From Candidatus Thorarchaeota archaeon (GTDB lineage: Archaea > Asgardarchaeota > Thorarchaeia > Thorarchaeales > Thorarchaeaceae), in contig RDOC01000001.1 of assembly GCA_011364985.1 (NCBI GenBank), positions 155,124 through 219,123 on the forward strand: DNA of 64,000 nt, given 5' to 3'. A program made the position numbers and the translations under genes. Shown here piece by piece: positions 29,681 through 39,315 of the stretch. A model generated the notes under the pieces. The model worked only from the letters and a program-made list of their open reading frames with translations. It was not told the origin of the DNA and did no database searches. Each line of letters starts with the position of its first letter. Position 1 is the first letter of the stretch.

Positions 29681-30703
29681 GATAACCCAGAGAATAGCCA
29701 CATTGTCAAATCCAATTCAGGAGATGATACAAGGAAAGCGATTCCCAAGGCGAGATGGAAAGACCTTGTTGGATCGTCCACCTTTCTGGAATCGCGAAAC
29801 CTCGCACCAAAGGTGGGAGTGGAGAAGCTCTTTCTCAAATTTGAAGGAGGAAATCCGACTGGCACTCAGAAAGACAGAATTGCTCTGGCATTAGCTGAGG
29901 ATGCTTGGAAGAAAGGCACAGCTGCTATTGTTACCGCTACATGCGGGAATTACGGAGCTGCACTTGCATATGCGGCAAAACTATGGCAGTTGCCGGCGCA
30001 CATCTATATACCCAAGGAATATCACGTTCCAAAGGATAGGATGAAACGAATACAGGAATCGGGTGCTGTACTCCATTTTGAGGAGGGACAATATGAGGAT
30101 CTGGTTTATCTCTCAGGCCAGGTGTGCGACGAGAATAGATGGTACGATGCAAATGCTGGTGCAGAAGGAACAACAGAAATCGCACTTAATGCCTATGCAG
30201 AGATTGCCCTTGAGGTCTTTAGAGACATTAGAAGAGCCCCAGATTTTGTATTCTGCCCTGTTGGAAATGGTACTACACTGGCTGGAATCTATCAAGGCTT
30301 CAAAAGCTTGGTAGCATCTGGAAAGACCATGAAGGTTCCTAGAATGGTTGCCACTAGTACTCGTCGGGGAAATGCCATTGTGAAGTCCTACAAGATGAGA
30401 AGTAGACGGCTTATTGATTTGAGCAGAGAAGAGATCAAGGAGACTAAAATCAATGAACCGTTGACCAACTGGCATTCCTTTGACGGCCAAGAGGCCTTAG
30501 ATGCCATCTATGAATCTGATGGATTTGCCGACTATGCATCCGAAGTGAAAATGGTCGAGTTCTCAAGGCTACTTCGCGAAGAAGAAGGACTGAACGTATT
30601 ACCAGCAGCAGCCAGCACCCTGGCTGTCATGTCCGACCTCGCTGACAGCCGAGTAGTTGTGAAAGGAACTTTCTTGGCCATTCTCACAGGTAGAGACTTC
30701 TAA
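29681..30703 (+). CDS. Threonine synthase-like PLP-dependent (fold type II) enzyme
   Basis: FEGGNPTGTQKDRIA (PLP Lys), TATCGNYGAALAYAAKLW, FCPVGNGTTLAGIYQGF. Start placed at the ATG (MKDNPENS); the ORF is open to 29651. Confidence 0.75.
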   Translation, partial: DNPENSHIVKSNSGDDTRKAIPKARWKDLVGSSTFLESRNLAPKVGVEKLFLKFEGGNPTGTQKDRIALALAEDAWKKGTAAIVTATCGNYGAALAYAAKLWQLPAHIYIPKEYHVPKDRMKRIQESGAVLHFEEGQYEDLVYLSGQVCDENRWYDANAGAEGTTEIALNAYAEIALEVFRDIRRAPDFVFCPVGNGTTLAGIYQGFKSLVASGKTMKVPRMVATSTRRGNAIVKSYKMRSRRLIDLSREEIKETKINEPLTNWHSFDGQEALDAIYESDGFADYASEVKMVEFSRLLREEEGLNVLPAAASTLAVMSDLADSRVVVKGTFLAILTGRDF

Positions 30704-30713
30704 GATCATTGGG

Positions 30714-31259
30714 TTAAAGAACGAGCTTCATTGTAAGATTGCCTGAGTTCTCACGAGCCACTATACTGAATCCAAAACCTTCATAGAATCGCTGGAGCTG
30801 GATGCCTTTTTCATCCTCCACTTCAGTATCAACAGAGATGACCAGAAAGTTCTCAGTTCGGGCCCAGTCTATCAAAGCCTCAATCATTCTTTTGCCAATT
30901 CCCTTTCTCTGTTGCTTCACTGCAATTGTATCTAGATGGAATGTCTTCACGTAAGTACTTGGCAATGTATATCCGAAGAGCACAGCCTCCGGTACCGAGT
31001 TTACAACTACATACATCAGGAGGTGTCCTGGAGCCTGGAGCCGCTCAAGGATTTCATCCTCTGAATATCTAAGGGAGGATCTGAAAGCCACACGTTCGAG
31101 GTCCATGAACCAATCGACATGATAGTCCTTGAGTTCTTGAGGGAAGAATATCTGTACCTCATCAGAGAATATCTCCGAAAGCTTCTCATTAAGGCTAAGC
31201 CAAATCGATTCATCGGGTTCAGGTTGATCCTTTAGATACATTCCTGATTCAGCTCCCAT
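30714..31259 (-). CDS. GNAT-family N-acetyltransferase
   Basis: LDTIAVKQQRKGIGKRMIEALIDWARTENFLVISVDTEVEDEKGIQLQRFYEGFGF. Confidence 0.8.
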   Translation of the reverse strand: MGAESGMYLKDQPEPDESIWLSLNEKLSEIFSDEVQIFFPQELKDYHVDWFMDLERVAFRSSLRYSEDEILERLQAPGHLLMYVVVNSVPEAVLFGYTLPSTYVKTFHLDTIAVKQQRKGIGKRMIEALIDWARTENFLVISVDTEVEDEKGIQLQRFYEGFGFSIVARENSGNLTMKLVL

Positions 31260-31294
31260 TCTTTTTTTTCTAATCGACCCAAATTATAGTTTAC

Positions 31295-32290
31295 TCATGA
31301 ATCTATGCCATAACGACTTCTAGCTGATTCTATCAACCGATGAATCAACTGGTCATAAGTATACCCGCCCTTCATTGCCATGTAGGGATAGAAGGAGATA
31401 TCCTTCTCCTCCAAATCGAAATCCATTCCAGGAAGAGGATTGATTTCAAGGAAAAAGATCTTTCCGCCATCATTCATGCGATAATCGATTCTGGCAAAGT
31501 CGGGAATCTCAAGATGCCTGCATACATCAATTGTAATCTGTTCAATTTCCTCCTTCAGAAACTCGGGAATCTTGGCCGGGCAGACGTAGTGATCAAGATC
31601 CTCGTATATCGTCTTTGCCCTTTGACCATAGACCCCCATAACTTCTGGCGGAAATCCAGAGAAGTCAATCTCCAGAATGGGTAGTACCTCTGGAGTTCCT
31701 CCAGGCACACCCAGTATTCCGACACTAAACTCCCGTCCTTCGATGAATTCTTCTATCAGAATCGACTGCTCATAAGACTCTAGCATAGCTGTAAGCTTGA
31801 CCCGAAGTCCGTCCCGATTCCTTACCACATTGTCCTCGTTTATTCCAACTGAAGACCCCTCCTCATTTGGCTTGAGAATAACGGGAAACGTGAAGTCAAG
31901 GGATTCGGTTTCTTCGACGGTTCTACACACATGGAAAGCTGCTGTGCGAACGCCATGATATGCAAGTATCATCTTTGTCCAGGCCTTGTTGAGACATACT
32001 GCCGTGGTGAGAACGTTAGCACCTACATACGGAATGCCAAGCATCTCAAGAAGCGCAGGAATGTGAGACTCTCTGCTCTCGCCTCGTAGGCCTTCAGCCC
32101 TGTTAAACACCAGATCAGGTTTGACATCCTTGAGGTTTTCTATGACGTTCTCGTCAGCTTCGATGAATATGTAATTGTGCCCAGCCGCTTCAATGCCGTG
32201 TTTAATCATCTCGATTGTATGAGGTGGATCGTATTCAACTTCGAATTCGGATTCTCCAAGACGAGTATTTACTATCAGTGCAACTAGCAT
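31295..32290 (-). CDS. D-alanine-D-alanine ligase-like ATP-grasp enzyme
   Basis: LVFNRAEGLRGESRESHIPALLEMLGIPYVGANVLTTAVCLNKAWTK, FPVILKPNEEGSSVGI, ARIDYRMNDGGKIFFLEINPLPGM. Start placed at MLVALIVNTR. Confidence 0.85.
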   Translation of the reverse strand: MLVALIVNTRLGESEFEVEYDPPHTIEMIKHGIEAAGHNYIFIEADENVIENLKDVKPDLVFNRAEGLRGESRESHIPALLEMLGIPYVGANVLTTAVCLNKAWTKMILAYHGVRTAAFHVCRTVEETESLDFTFPVILKPNEEGSSVGINEDNVVRNRDGLRVKLTAMLESYEQSILIEEFIEGREFSVGILGVPGGTPEVLPILEIDFSGFPPEVMGVYGQRAKTIYEDLDHYVCPAKIPEFLKEEIEQITIDVCRHLEIPDFARIDYRMNDGGKIFFLEINPLPGMDFDLEEKDISFYPYMAMKGGYTYDQLIHRLIESARSRYGIDS

Positions 32291-32387
32291 TTTTCGCACA
32301 GTCTCAAAAATGTGTCTTTTCGGATTAAATATCCATCCAAATGCTTCATTTGTCGTCTAGCTCACGTATTTGACGCTATTCCCGCAT

Positions 32388-33788
32388 CTAAAGCGAGAAG
32401 GATGAAACCTCCTCCCGGTAGATAGACATTACCTCCTTTTTCAGGTCTTTTGGAACCGAGATTGGCTCATAGACTCGTACGAATTTCTTGAAGAGCTCAT
32501 CCTCACGCTCTAAGGCTTCTTCGTAAATCTTACTCGCCCTGAATTCTTCGATTAGTCCACCCTTTGCGCCCCGCTTTGATGCACATAGGAAGGCAAAGAG
32601 CTGTTCGTCGCGCGCCATCGCCGTATTCGCATAGGTGAAGCTTGACTTTCCCCCAAAAAGCGTGAAGAGATGTCTCTTGTCCGAGGTGAGCATATTCTCC
32701 TTCAATCCAATTGCAGCTGGATCAATTCCGGAACCAACAATGAGGAGGTACATCTTGGCACAGATTGTGCAGTCATGACACCAATGATAGTCCTTACCTG
32801 ACTCCTTCTCAGTGAAACAACTCATTTGGTACTTGGAATAATTCGGATATCTATGAGCCAATGTCCTTTGCACCATCATGTCCATGAGTGGTTCAATGAG
32901 GCTGCCAGTTCTTATTGATCCCCCTGAGAACATCTGAGAAATCTGATCTATATGGACTGTCCAAGCATGCGATTGGTCATAGCAGGGATAGACAATCCAC
33001 TTGTTTTCGGCGTCCATATAGGTTGCAGAGGCGGACTGCTCATTGCCAAAGAGAATGTACTTTGCATTGTGAGCATACGCGAATGGGATAAGTTCCAATG
33101 CGTACTCGGTAGTCTGAAGACCCCATCCAAGCTCAGAGAATGGTAAACCAAGATGGTTGTAATCTCTTAAACGCCCAGTATCATGATGAAGAACAAGGAG
33201 CTCCGTTCCGAACTCCTCCTTGAATCGATGTCCAAGGGCCTTCTTGTGTTTTTCCTCATATGTCATGCTTTCTTCAACAATGTACACTGGTAGAGGGTCA
33301 AGGCCAATCTCATTTGCGACAGCAAAGGTCAAGAGACTGTCCTTTCCAAAGCTTAGCCCCACAATCGCACGGCTTGCCGAATCAACTGGGATAGAGGAGG
33401 GCAGAGCTATTTCCGGTTGTCTAAACTCATACTCTGTGTTGAAGAACTGACGCACCACTTCTGCTGTATCAGTTCCATCCACTTCAGTGCAGGAAGGAAT
33501 GTCCTTTAGGAAGTTCTGAGTGAAGTATGTTTCAAGCAAGGGACGACCAGAATGATAGACTGCGCGACTCTCACCAAAGATCAGAGGGAGATGCATTGTT
33601 ACAGCCAAGGCGAGGTTGTCACGCAAGGCAATCTTGCTTTCGTCAGGAGTTGAAGCCCATACCTCAGGAGAGTATCCAATGGCGTAGGTTTCGCCCCTGA
33701 AGTAGATAACAATACCATTCTCTGTAACTCTCGAATCAAACTCCAATTTGAGCGACCACTGAACAGATTCTCCAATTGCGTATAACAA
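32388..33788 (-). CDS. PP-loop/adenine nucleotide alpha hydrolase-fold protein, MurL-like
   Basis: AIVGLSFGKDSLLTFAVA (PP-loop SxGKDS), YILFGNEQSAS, MSCFTEKESGKDYHWCHDCTICAKMYL (paired Cys motif) resemble the UDP-MurNAc-L-Ala-L-Glu epimerase (MurL) family. Confidence 0.5.
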   Translation of the reverse strand: MLYAIGESVQWSLKLEFDSRVTENGIVIYFRGETYAIGYSPEVWASTPDESKIALRDNLALAVTMHLPLIFGESRAVYHSGRPLLETYFTQNFLKDIPSCTEVDGTDTAEVVRQFFNTEYEFRQPEIALPSSIPVDSASRAIVGLSFGKDSLLTFAVANEIGLDPLPVYIVEESMTYEEKHKKALGHRFKEEFGTELLVLHHDTGRLRDYNHLGLPFSELGWGLQTTEYALELIPFAYAHNAKYILFGNEQSASATYMDAENKWIVYPCYDQSHAWTVHIDQISQMFSGGSIRTGSLIEPLMDMMVQRTLAHRYPNYSKYQMSCFTEKESGKDYHWCHDCTICAKMYLLIVGSGIDPAAIGLKENMLTSDKRHLFTLFGGKSSFTYANTAMARDEQLFAFLCASKRGAKGGLIEEFRASKIYEEALEREDELFKKFVRVYEPISVPKDLKKEVMSIYREEVSSFSL

Positions 33789-33846
33789 TTACTGAAGTGC
33801 CAAGGAACCAAACAAGAAATAAACAGAATGTGATGCATACGAGTTC

Positions 33847-34866
33847 ATGTCCAAACCATTTAGAGTTGTACAGGTTGGCCTTGGTAGTATAGGCCTGCCA
33901 ATTGCCAAGGCAATTCTCAACCGAGGGAATTTGAGCCTTGTAGGAACTATGGATGCCAATCCTGAACTTATCGGAAAGAAACTGTCCCAGATTCTAAGGG
34001 AAGACAGTAATACGCGCCTGACCATAAGCGGAGTGTTAGAGGAGGTAATAGGTGCTTCTGCAGATGTCGCAATAATTGCAACATCATCCTCCTTGAAGAC
34101 TGTAAAACAGACGATCATGAAGGCACTGGATGCAGGACTCCATGTTGTGTCAATCTGCGAGGAACTCTCGTATCCCTACAAGCGGCATGCAAGGATTGCT
34201 AAAGAGATCGACCATGCAGCAAGAGATGTGGGGCGATCCGTTCTAGGAACAGGGATCAATCCGGGATACCTGATGGATATTCTCCCAATACTCCTGACTG
34301 CACCGTGCCTGACACTTGAAGCGCTGTATGTCACACGTTGCGTTAATTCAAGCAGACGACGAATGTCGTTTCAGAAGAAGATCGGAACGGGAATGAAGAA
34401 GAAGGATTTCTCCAATGCAATCAGTAGCGGAGTGATTACAGGTCATGTGGGGCTGGAGGAGTCCATTTGCATGATTGATGACACACTGAAATTGGGCTTG
34501 GACAACGTTGAAGAGCTACCTCCCAAACCCGTTATCGCGGACTCAGAAGTAGTAACTCCACTTGCGACGATCAGCCCTGGAGATGTCCTTGGTCTGCGAA
34601 GCAGGGCTGTAGGAAAGAGGGAGGACACCACCGTGGTGACTCTTGATTTCATAGCCTATGCAGATGCGGACCCCGAATATGATGAAGTCGTTGTCGAGGG
34701 ATTTCCAAGGATTCAACAGAGGATAGAAGGAGGCGTAATGGGAGACCATGGCACGATTGCAATGGCGATAAACGCCATACCTCTTGTTGTACATGCACAT
34801 CCAGGACTCTTGACAATGAAGGACCTTCCAAGCCCAAGGAACACCCAATTCTATTTCAGAGGATGA
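33847..34866 (+). CDS. Dihydrodipicolinate reductase-like / 2,4-diaminopentanoate dehydrogenase-like NAD(P)-binding protein
   Basis: RVVQVGLGSIGLPIAKAILNRGNLSLVG, VAIIATSSSL, GLHVVSICEELSYP, GTGINPGYLMDILPI. Confidence 0.65.
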   Translation: MSKPFRVVQVGLGSIGLPIAKAILNRGNLSLVGTMDANPELIGKKLSQILREDSNTRLTISGVLEEVIGASADVAIIATSSSLKTVKQTIMKALDAGLHVVSICEELSYPYKRHARIAKEIDHAARDVGRSVLGTGINPGYLMDILPILLTAPCLTLEALYVTRCVNSSRRRMSFQKKIGTGMKKKDFSNAISSGVITGHVGLEESICMIDDTLKLGLDNVEELPPKPVIADSEVVTPLATISPGDVLGLRSRAVGKREDTTVVTLDFIAYADADPEYDEVVVEGFPRIQQRIEGGVMGDHGTIAMAINAIPLVVHAHPGLLTMKDLPSPRNTQFYFRG

Positions 34867-34908
34867 TGAAATCACAAACACAGCTGCAATGATACATGAG
34901 GTGATCTC

Positions 34909-36213
34909 TTGTTAGAGGATTACAAAAAACGTACGCCCAAATCGGAGAAGCTTTGGTTTCGTGCAAACAAGGTCTTCGCAGGAGGCGTTAATCACAATAT
35001 TAGGAACTTCGGGATGCTATCTGCTGGAGCTTATCCCCCTTATATCAAGAGTGGAAAGGGAAGCAGGATATGGGATGTTGATGGAAATGAGTACATCGAT
35101 TGGTGGATGACTCACTATTCAGATATCTTGGGTCACTGCCACCGTTCCATTGTAAGCGCTCTTCGAGCCCAATTGGAAGAATGTATCCATATCGGCGCTT
35201 TGAATGAGCACCAAGTGAAGTTTGCCGAAGAGCTTCAAGAGGCAATTCCATTCCTCCAAAAGATGAGATTCTGCACGACAGGAAGCGAGGCTACAATGTA
35301 TGGCACCAGACTAGCAAGATTGTTCACAGGCAGAAAACTTGTCGCCAAAGCTCGTGGCGGCTGGCATGGAGGAAATGATGCCGTTGGATTCCATGTAAGT
35401 CATCCCTATGACGACGAACCTTACTATAACGGGCTTTCCTTCGATTTCAATGATGCAGAAAGTGTGACTTCGTTACTTAAACAGCATGGAAAAGAAATAG
35501 CAGCGATTATCGTTGAACCCGTTATGGGAGCAGCTGGAGGGATACCTCCAACCGATGGATTTCTTTCCTTCTTGAGAGAAGAGACTGAGAAACGAGATAT
35601 TCTACTGATTTTCGATGAGATCATAACTGGATTCAGATTGTCATACGGGTCAGCTGGCTCCAACATCTTTGGCGTCGAACCAGACCTTCTAACGCTTGGT
35701 AAGATAGTGGCGGGGGGTATGCCATTTGGGCTGTACGGAGGGCGAGAAGATATCATGGGGCTAGCAGCTCCGGGAGCAAAAGGTGGACGATGGGTAGGCG
35801 GAGGAACCTTCTCCAGCCATCCACTCTCGATGACAGCAGGCTTGGCCACTCTTGCAGAACTCAAGAATCGTACAAGCCAATACACCCAGCTCTCTCAGAA
35901 AGGAAACAGATTCAAACAGAAACTGAACGAAGCATTTGACAATGTTGGCTCGAACAATCTTGCAACTGGATTTGGATCCATTCTCTTCATCAGCTGCCTC
36001 TCCAAGCGAATAGACGAGCCGCTCACTGGAACCAAAGTTGGTGACGTTTTTGACCACCAGAAACAGGACCTGTTCCAAGCCTATCTAATGGAGATGGGCA
36101 TCTTTGGATACCATGGTCTAGGAGCAATGTCTTTCGTTCATAGTGATGAGGACTTGGATAAGACTCTGCTATGCGCGGAGAATGCAGCATCGAAGCTTCT
36201 TGGCAACGAGTAA
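34909..36213 (+). CDS. Class III aminotransferase, glutamate-1-semialdehyde aminomutase-like
   Basis: GSRIWDVDGNEYIDWWMTHYSDILGHCH, CTTGSEATMYGTRLAR, LLIFDEIITGFRLSYG, LTLGKIVAGGMPFGLYGGR. TTG start with a GAGGTGAT SD-like site. Confidence 0.85.
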   Translation: MLEDYKKRTPKSEKLWFRANKVFAGGVNHNIRNFGMLSAGAYPPYIKSGKGSRIWDVDGNEYIDWWMTHYSDILGHCHRSIVSALRAQLEECIHIGALNEHQVKFAEELQEAIPFLQKMRFCTTGSEATMYGTRLARLFTGRKLVAKARGGWHGGNDAVGFHVSHPYDDEPYYNGLSFDFNDAESVTSLLKQHGKEIAAIIVEPVMGAAGGIPPTDGFLSFLREETEKRDILLIFDEIITGFRLSYGSAGSNIFGVEPDLLTLGKIVAGGMPFGLYGGREDIMGLAAPGAKGGRWVGGGTFSSHPLSMTAGLATLAELKNRTSQYTQLSQKGNRFKQKLNEAFDNVGSNNLATGFGSILFISCLSKRIDEPLTGTKVGDVFDHQKQDLFQAYLMEMGIFGYHGLGAMSFVHSDEDLDKTLLCAENAASKLLGNE

Positions 36214-36227
36214 TGGCGGGCTTTTGC

Positions 36228-36833
36228 TCATTTCCTGAGGGCCATACGTACAAAGAATGTCAATCCACTGGTTACCTGTTCAATGGCCTCGAATCCATGT
36301 TTCTGAGCTTCAACTATAAACGAATCCATGTTTTGGTCTCGTATAGCTGCACCGTAGCCGGTTGTTCTTCTTCTCCCATCAGGAAAGACTACAGTCAGTG
36401 GCACTAAGAAGTACTTCTTCTCTTCTATGTCGGAAGGCAGCTCCACATTGACATCCCAAATGAGTAGCTCGCCGCCGGGTTTGAGAACACGTGATATCTC
36501 CCCAAAGACGGAAGATAGGTCGTCAAGGGGAATATACATGAGGGTGAAAAAGAGAGTTGCAGTCCCAAAGGAATTCTCAAGGAAATTCAACTGACGGGCA
36601 TCCATCACAAGTTTCAAAGCTTCGTTCCTCGTGTCTAAGAGCTCATCGCTCACGCGATCAATGGCCACTACTTGACGGCCTTCGAGGCTGCCAATGATGC
36701 CCTCGCCACCTCCTCCTATGTCAAGAATCCACTCTTCGTCATGATGAATTCCACAAAGATTGACCTCCTGATGGGGAAGCTCATGCACTTCCGATAGATC
36801 AATTTCGGGATGATGATTGGACATTTCAAGCAA
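36228..36833 (-). CDS. Class I SAM-dependent methyltransferase
   Basis: WILDIGGGGEGIIGSL, VAIDRVSDELLD, VMDARQLNFLENSFGTATLFFTLMYI, VLKPGGELLIWD. Confidence 0.75.
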   Translation of the reverse strand: MLEMSNHHPEIDLSEVHELPHQEVNLCGIHHDEEWILDIGGGGEGIIGSLEGRQVVAIDRVSDELLDTRNEALKLVMDARQLNFLENSFGTATLFFTLMYIPLDDLSSVFGEISRVLKPGGELLIWDVNVELPSDIEEKKYFLVPLTVVFPDGRRRTTGYGAAIRDQNMDSFIVEAQKHGFEAIEQVTSGLTFFVRMALRK

Positions 36834-36918
36834 GGAAAGTCATTACATACATTCAAAATATGTTTTCTGGATGAGAGAAAAAGAAGAGAAAAGGGAGAAT
36901 CTTCTTCTTCAAAGCGTA

Positions 36919-37674
36919 CTAGTGGACCTCGATATCTACTTCGCCAATGTCAGTTGTTGCAGTGACTGTGACAGTCTGGCTGGCTGTGTCGTAATCAGAC
37001 GACTCATAGTGGCTGGACGTGAGTTCATGCCAGCCAAGAGCATCAATATCAACTGCACCGATTTCAGTTACCGCTTCAACGCTACCTCCGATGCCTGCAG
37101 GCAAATCAAGGTCAATCTCTATTGCGCCTATACTGGTTTCAAAGGCGAAGTCAGGACTTCCAATAATAACAATATCGTCAGTCATTGAGAACTCGATGGC
37201 ACCTGCATCGGTCGTGATTGAGATATCACTTACGTTTGCCCCGCTTGCTAAGGCGCAGGTTACAGCACCTGCTGTTGTTGTTATGTCAAGGGTGTAGTTT
37301 GTACCGCTGCCCAAAGTGATGTTCACTGCACCTGCAGTATATTTGTATATAATCGTATTAGATGCGTAACTAACAGTTGGGGGACCTTTCTCTTGGACGG
37401 TCGCGTTGTCCACAGCAATGTCGATCTCATAGAGAAGTGTTGTATTCTCCACAAACTCAATATTGACTGACCCAGCAGTCAAATCTACATCCAAGGTTAC
37501 AAGTCCTGAAGTTGTGTCTACGACCTCATCAAACGAGTAGTAGACTGTTTCTCCAGGGCCGACAAACCAATGACTGGGCCCGTAGAAAGACAGAACTCCA
37601 ACCACGACTGCGCTTCCAATCAGCACAGCTAGTATACACAGAACCATTCCAGTATTTCGTTGATATTCACTCAT
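36919..37674 (-). CDS. Membrane-anchored beta-repeat surface protein (DUF4097-like)
   Basis: N-terminal TM (MVLCILAVLIGSAVVVGVLSFY) then repeated TTAGAV/TDAGAIEF/TSIGAIEIDL/TEIGAVDID/TDIGEVDI strands. Confidence 0.6.
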   Translation of the reverse strand: MSEYQRNTGMVLCILAVLIGSAVVVGVLSFYGPSHWFVGPGETVYYSFDEVVDTTSGLVTLDVDLTAGSVNIEFVENTTLLYEIDIAVDNATVQEKGPPTVSYASNTIIYKYTAGAVNITLGSGTNYTLDITTTAGAVTCALASGANVSDISITTDAGAIEFSMTDDIVIIGSPDFAFETSIGAIEIDLDLPAGIGGSVEAVTEIGAVDIDALGWHELTSSHYESSDYDTASQTVTVTATTDIGEVDIEVH

Positions 37675-38311
37675 TTTCTATACCTACCTTTCGATGCGAT
37701 CGGAGAAAGCCGTGCCACTCCTCTCGCAGCCGTTGATATTCCGAATCTTCTTCCAGAGAGAGGCGACGCATGATTCGGGATGCATCACCCCTTACTGCGG
37801 GAGGAAGTGCTTGATAGGCTCTTTCATTCGAAATTGGCAGATTCGAGCTTACAACATTCTCCCGCTCTATTAGCCTCCTAAGAATGTCCACCGCCTTCTT
37901 CATCTGAGACTCTGGAATCTCTATACCATAGACGGAGAGGCTGGATATTGTGGACGTGAGGCGGTCTCTTGCAAACTGGGCTACGCCACCGTTTGCTTCC
38001 ATCATCCCACTGATTCCTAATCTGTACTCTCGAGCCGTTGCACGATAGTATCTTTGCACAATACCAGTAGGTGTTTGTTCAGTACGTTCCTGAACTACAA
38101 GGCCCGCTTCCTGAAGTTTCTGAATGTGATGAAGTATTGTTCCAGGATTCTTGCCTGTGGCATCAGATAGTTGCTTTACTGTCATTGATCCATTGACCAA
38201 GTAGTTGAAGACAATCTTTGCCCTGGTTTCTTCAAAGAGAATCTTGATGGCATTAGTATCCGAAATAATTTCAAGGTCCTTCATTGGCGGGACAGAATCA
38301 ATCGTTTCCAT
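37667..38311 (-). CDS. ArsR-like winged-helix transcriptional regulator
   Basis: ETRAKIVFNYLVNGSMTVKQLSDATGKNPGTILHHIQKLQEAGLVVQERTEQTPTGIVQRYYRATA. Confidence 0.8.
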   Translation of the reverse strand: METIDSVPPMKDLEIISDTNAIKILFEETRAKIVFNYLVNGSMTVKQLSDATGKNPGTILHHIQKLQEAGLVVQERTEQTPTGIVQRYYRATAREYRLGISGMMEANGGVAQFARDRLTSTISSLSVYGIEIPESQMKKAVDILRRLIERENVVSSNLPISNERAYQALPPAVRGDASRIMRRLSLEEDSEYQRLREEWHGFLRSHRKVGIENE

Positions 38312-38314
38312 TAA

Positions 38315-39244
38315 TCACACGCCCCCTATGAAACTCAAATCAGGGTCTCCCGGTTCTTGGACGGTGACCTCAATCCCACTAAAGATTAGGTAGAGCCGGT
38401 TCGAAGCTATGACTAATGCAGGAAAGTAAAGAAGCAACAGGAATACTGCTAAGGGCAATGTCATTATTCCAATTACAATCGCTCCTGCTTCTCCCAGAAC
38501 CTCGAATCCTGCAAGTGGAGGAACAATGCAGATTACCAACATTCCTAAGAAGCTAAGCCAAAGCGAAAAGACCCTGTCGAAGTGCCTAATACTTAGCCTG
38601 AAGGACTCTTTGAATGCATCAAACACTGAAAGGCCATCGATGACAGCTGGAAATACCATTAAAGACAATCCAAGGCTTATTACCAACCAGAGCCCCGAAA
38701 TGGTAGCAATCACTGCATTGAGAATATTCGGCAACTCAAACCCTATTATGGCAAATGCAGTACCATAGAGCATTAACAGGGGCAGCAATACAATAAGTAG
38801 GAGCAAAATGCCAGTACCGGCCAGGGAGAAGAACTCCTTTCTGTACCATACAAAGACACCTTCAGCTGTTGTGCCCTCGCTTTCAACAATCTCACGCCCC
38901 ATGCCAAAGAGAGCCCCGATGGCAATGAAGAAGGGACTTGCGATGATTGCAATAATGAACGCCATCGCTCCAAATGCCGCAGGATTCATTATGCTACCCG
39001 AAGTGAATACATCTTCGAGTACAACTCCTAGATTCATGAAGTAGATTGCGAGTCCTTCCCATCCTCCAAGTAAAATCAGCATTGGGATAAAAGCAGCTAT
39101 CATGAAGAGTACGAGTACCACAACGGACACCAACACAACCCCAATCGTCCCAAGTAGAAAGGAAATGATGTTCTTGGCGGCAAACTTGAAACTTACCTTT
39201 AGGTCCTCCACTAATGCCCCGAAACTCGCGTTTTTGTTACTCAT
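38315..39244 (-). CDS. DUF6159-like integral membrane protein (paralog of the adjacent ORF)
   Basis: Multiple TM segments; VFDAFKESFRLSIRHFDRVFSLWLSFLGMLV aligns with the neighbouring ORF. Confidence 0.6.
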   Translation of the reverse strand: MSNKNASFGALVEDLKVSFKFAAKNIISFLLGTIGVVLVSVVVLVLFMIAAFIPMLILLGGWEGLAIYFMNLGVVLEDVFTSGSIMNPAAFGAMAFIIAIIASPFFIAIGALFGMGREIVESEGTTAEGVFVWYRKEFFSLAGTGILLLLIVLLPLLMLYGTAFAIIGFELPNILNAVIATISGLWLVISLGLSLMVFPAVIDGLSVFDAFKESFRLSIRHFDRVFSLWLSFLGMLVICIVPPLAGFEVLGEAGAIVIGIMTLPLAVFLLLLYFPALVIASNRLYLIFSGIEVTVQEPGDPDLSFIGGV

Positions 39245-39315
39245 TTTTTTACCTCAAGAAAGGATTGAGAGTGCCCCGTTGAAAAATCATTCGAGGCACT
39301 CTCGACAACAGCCAC

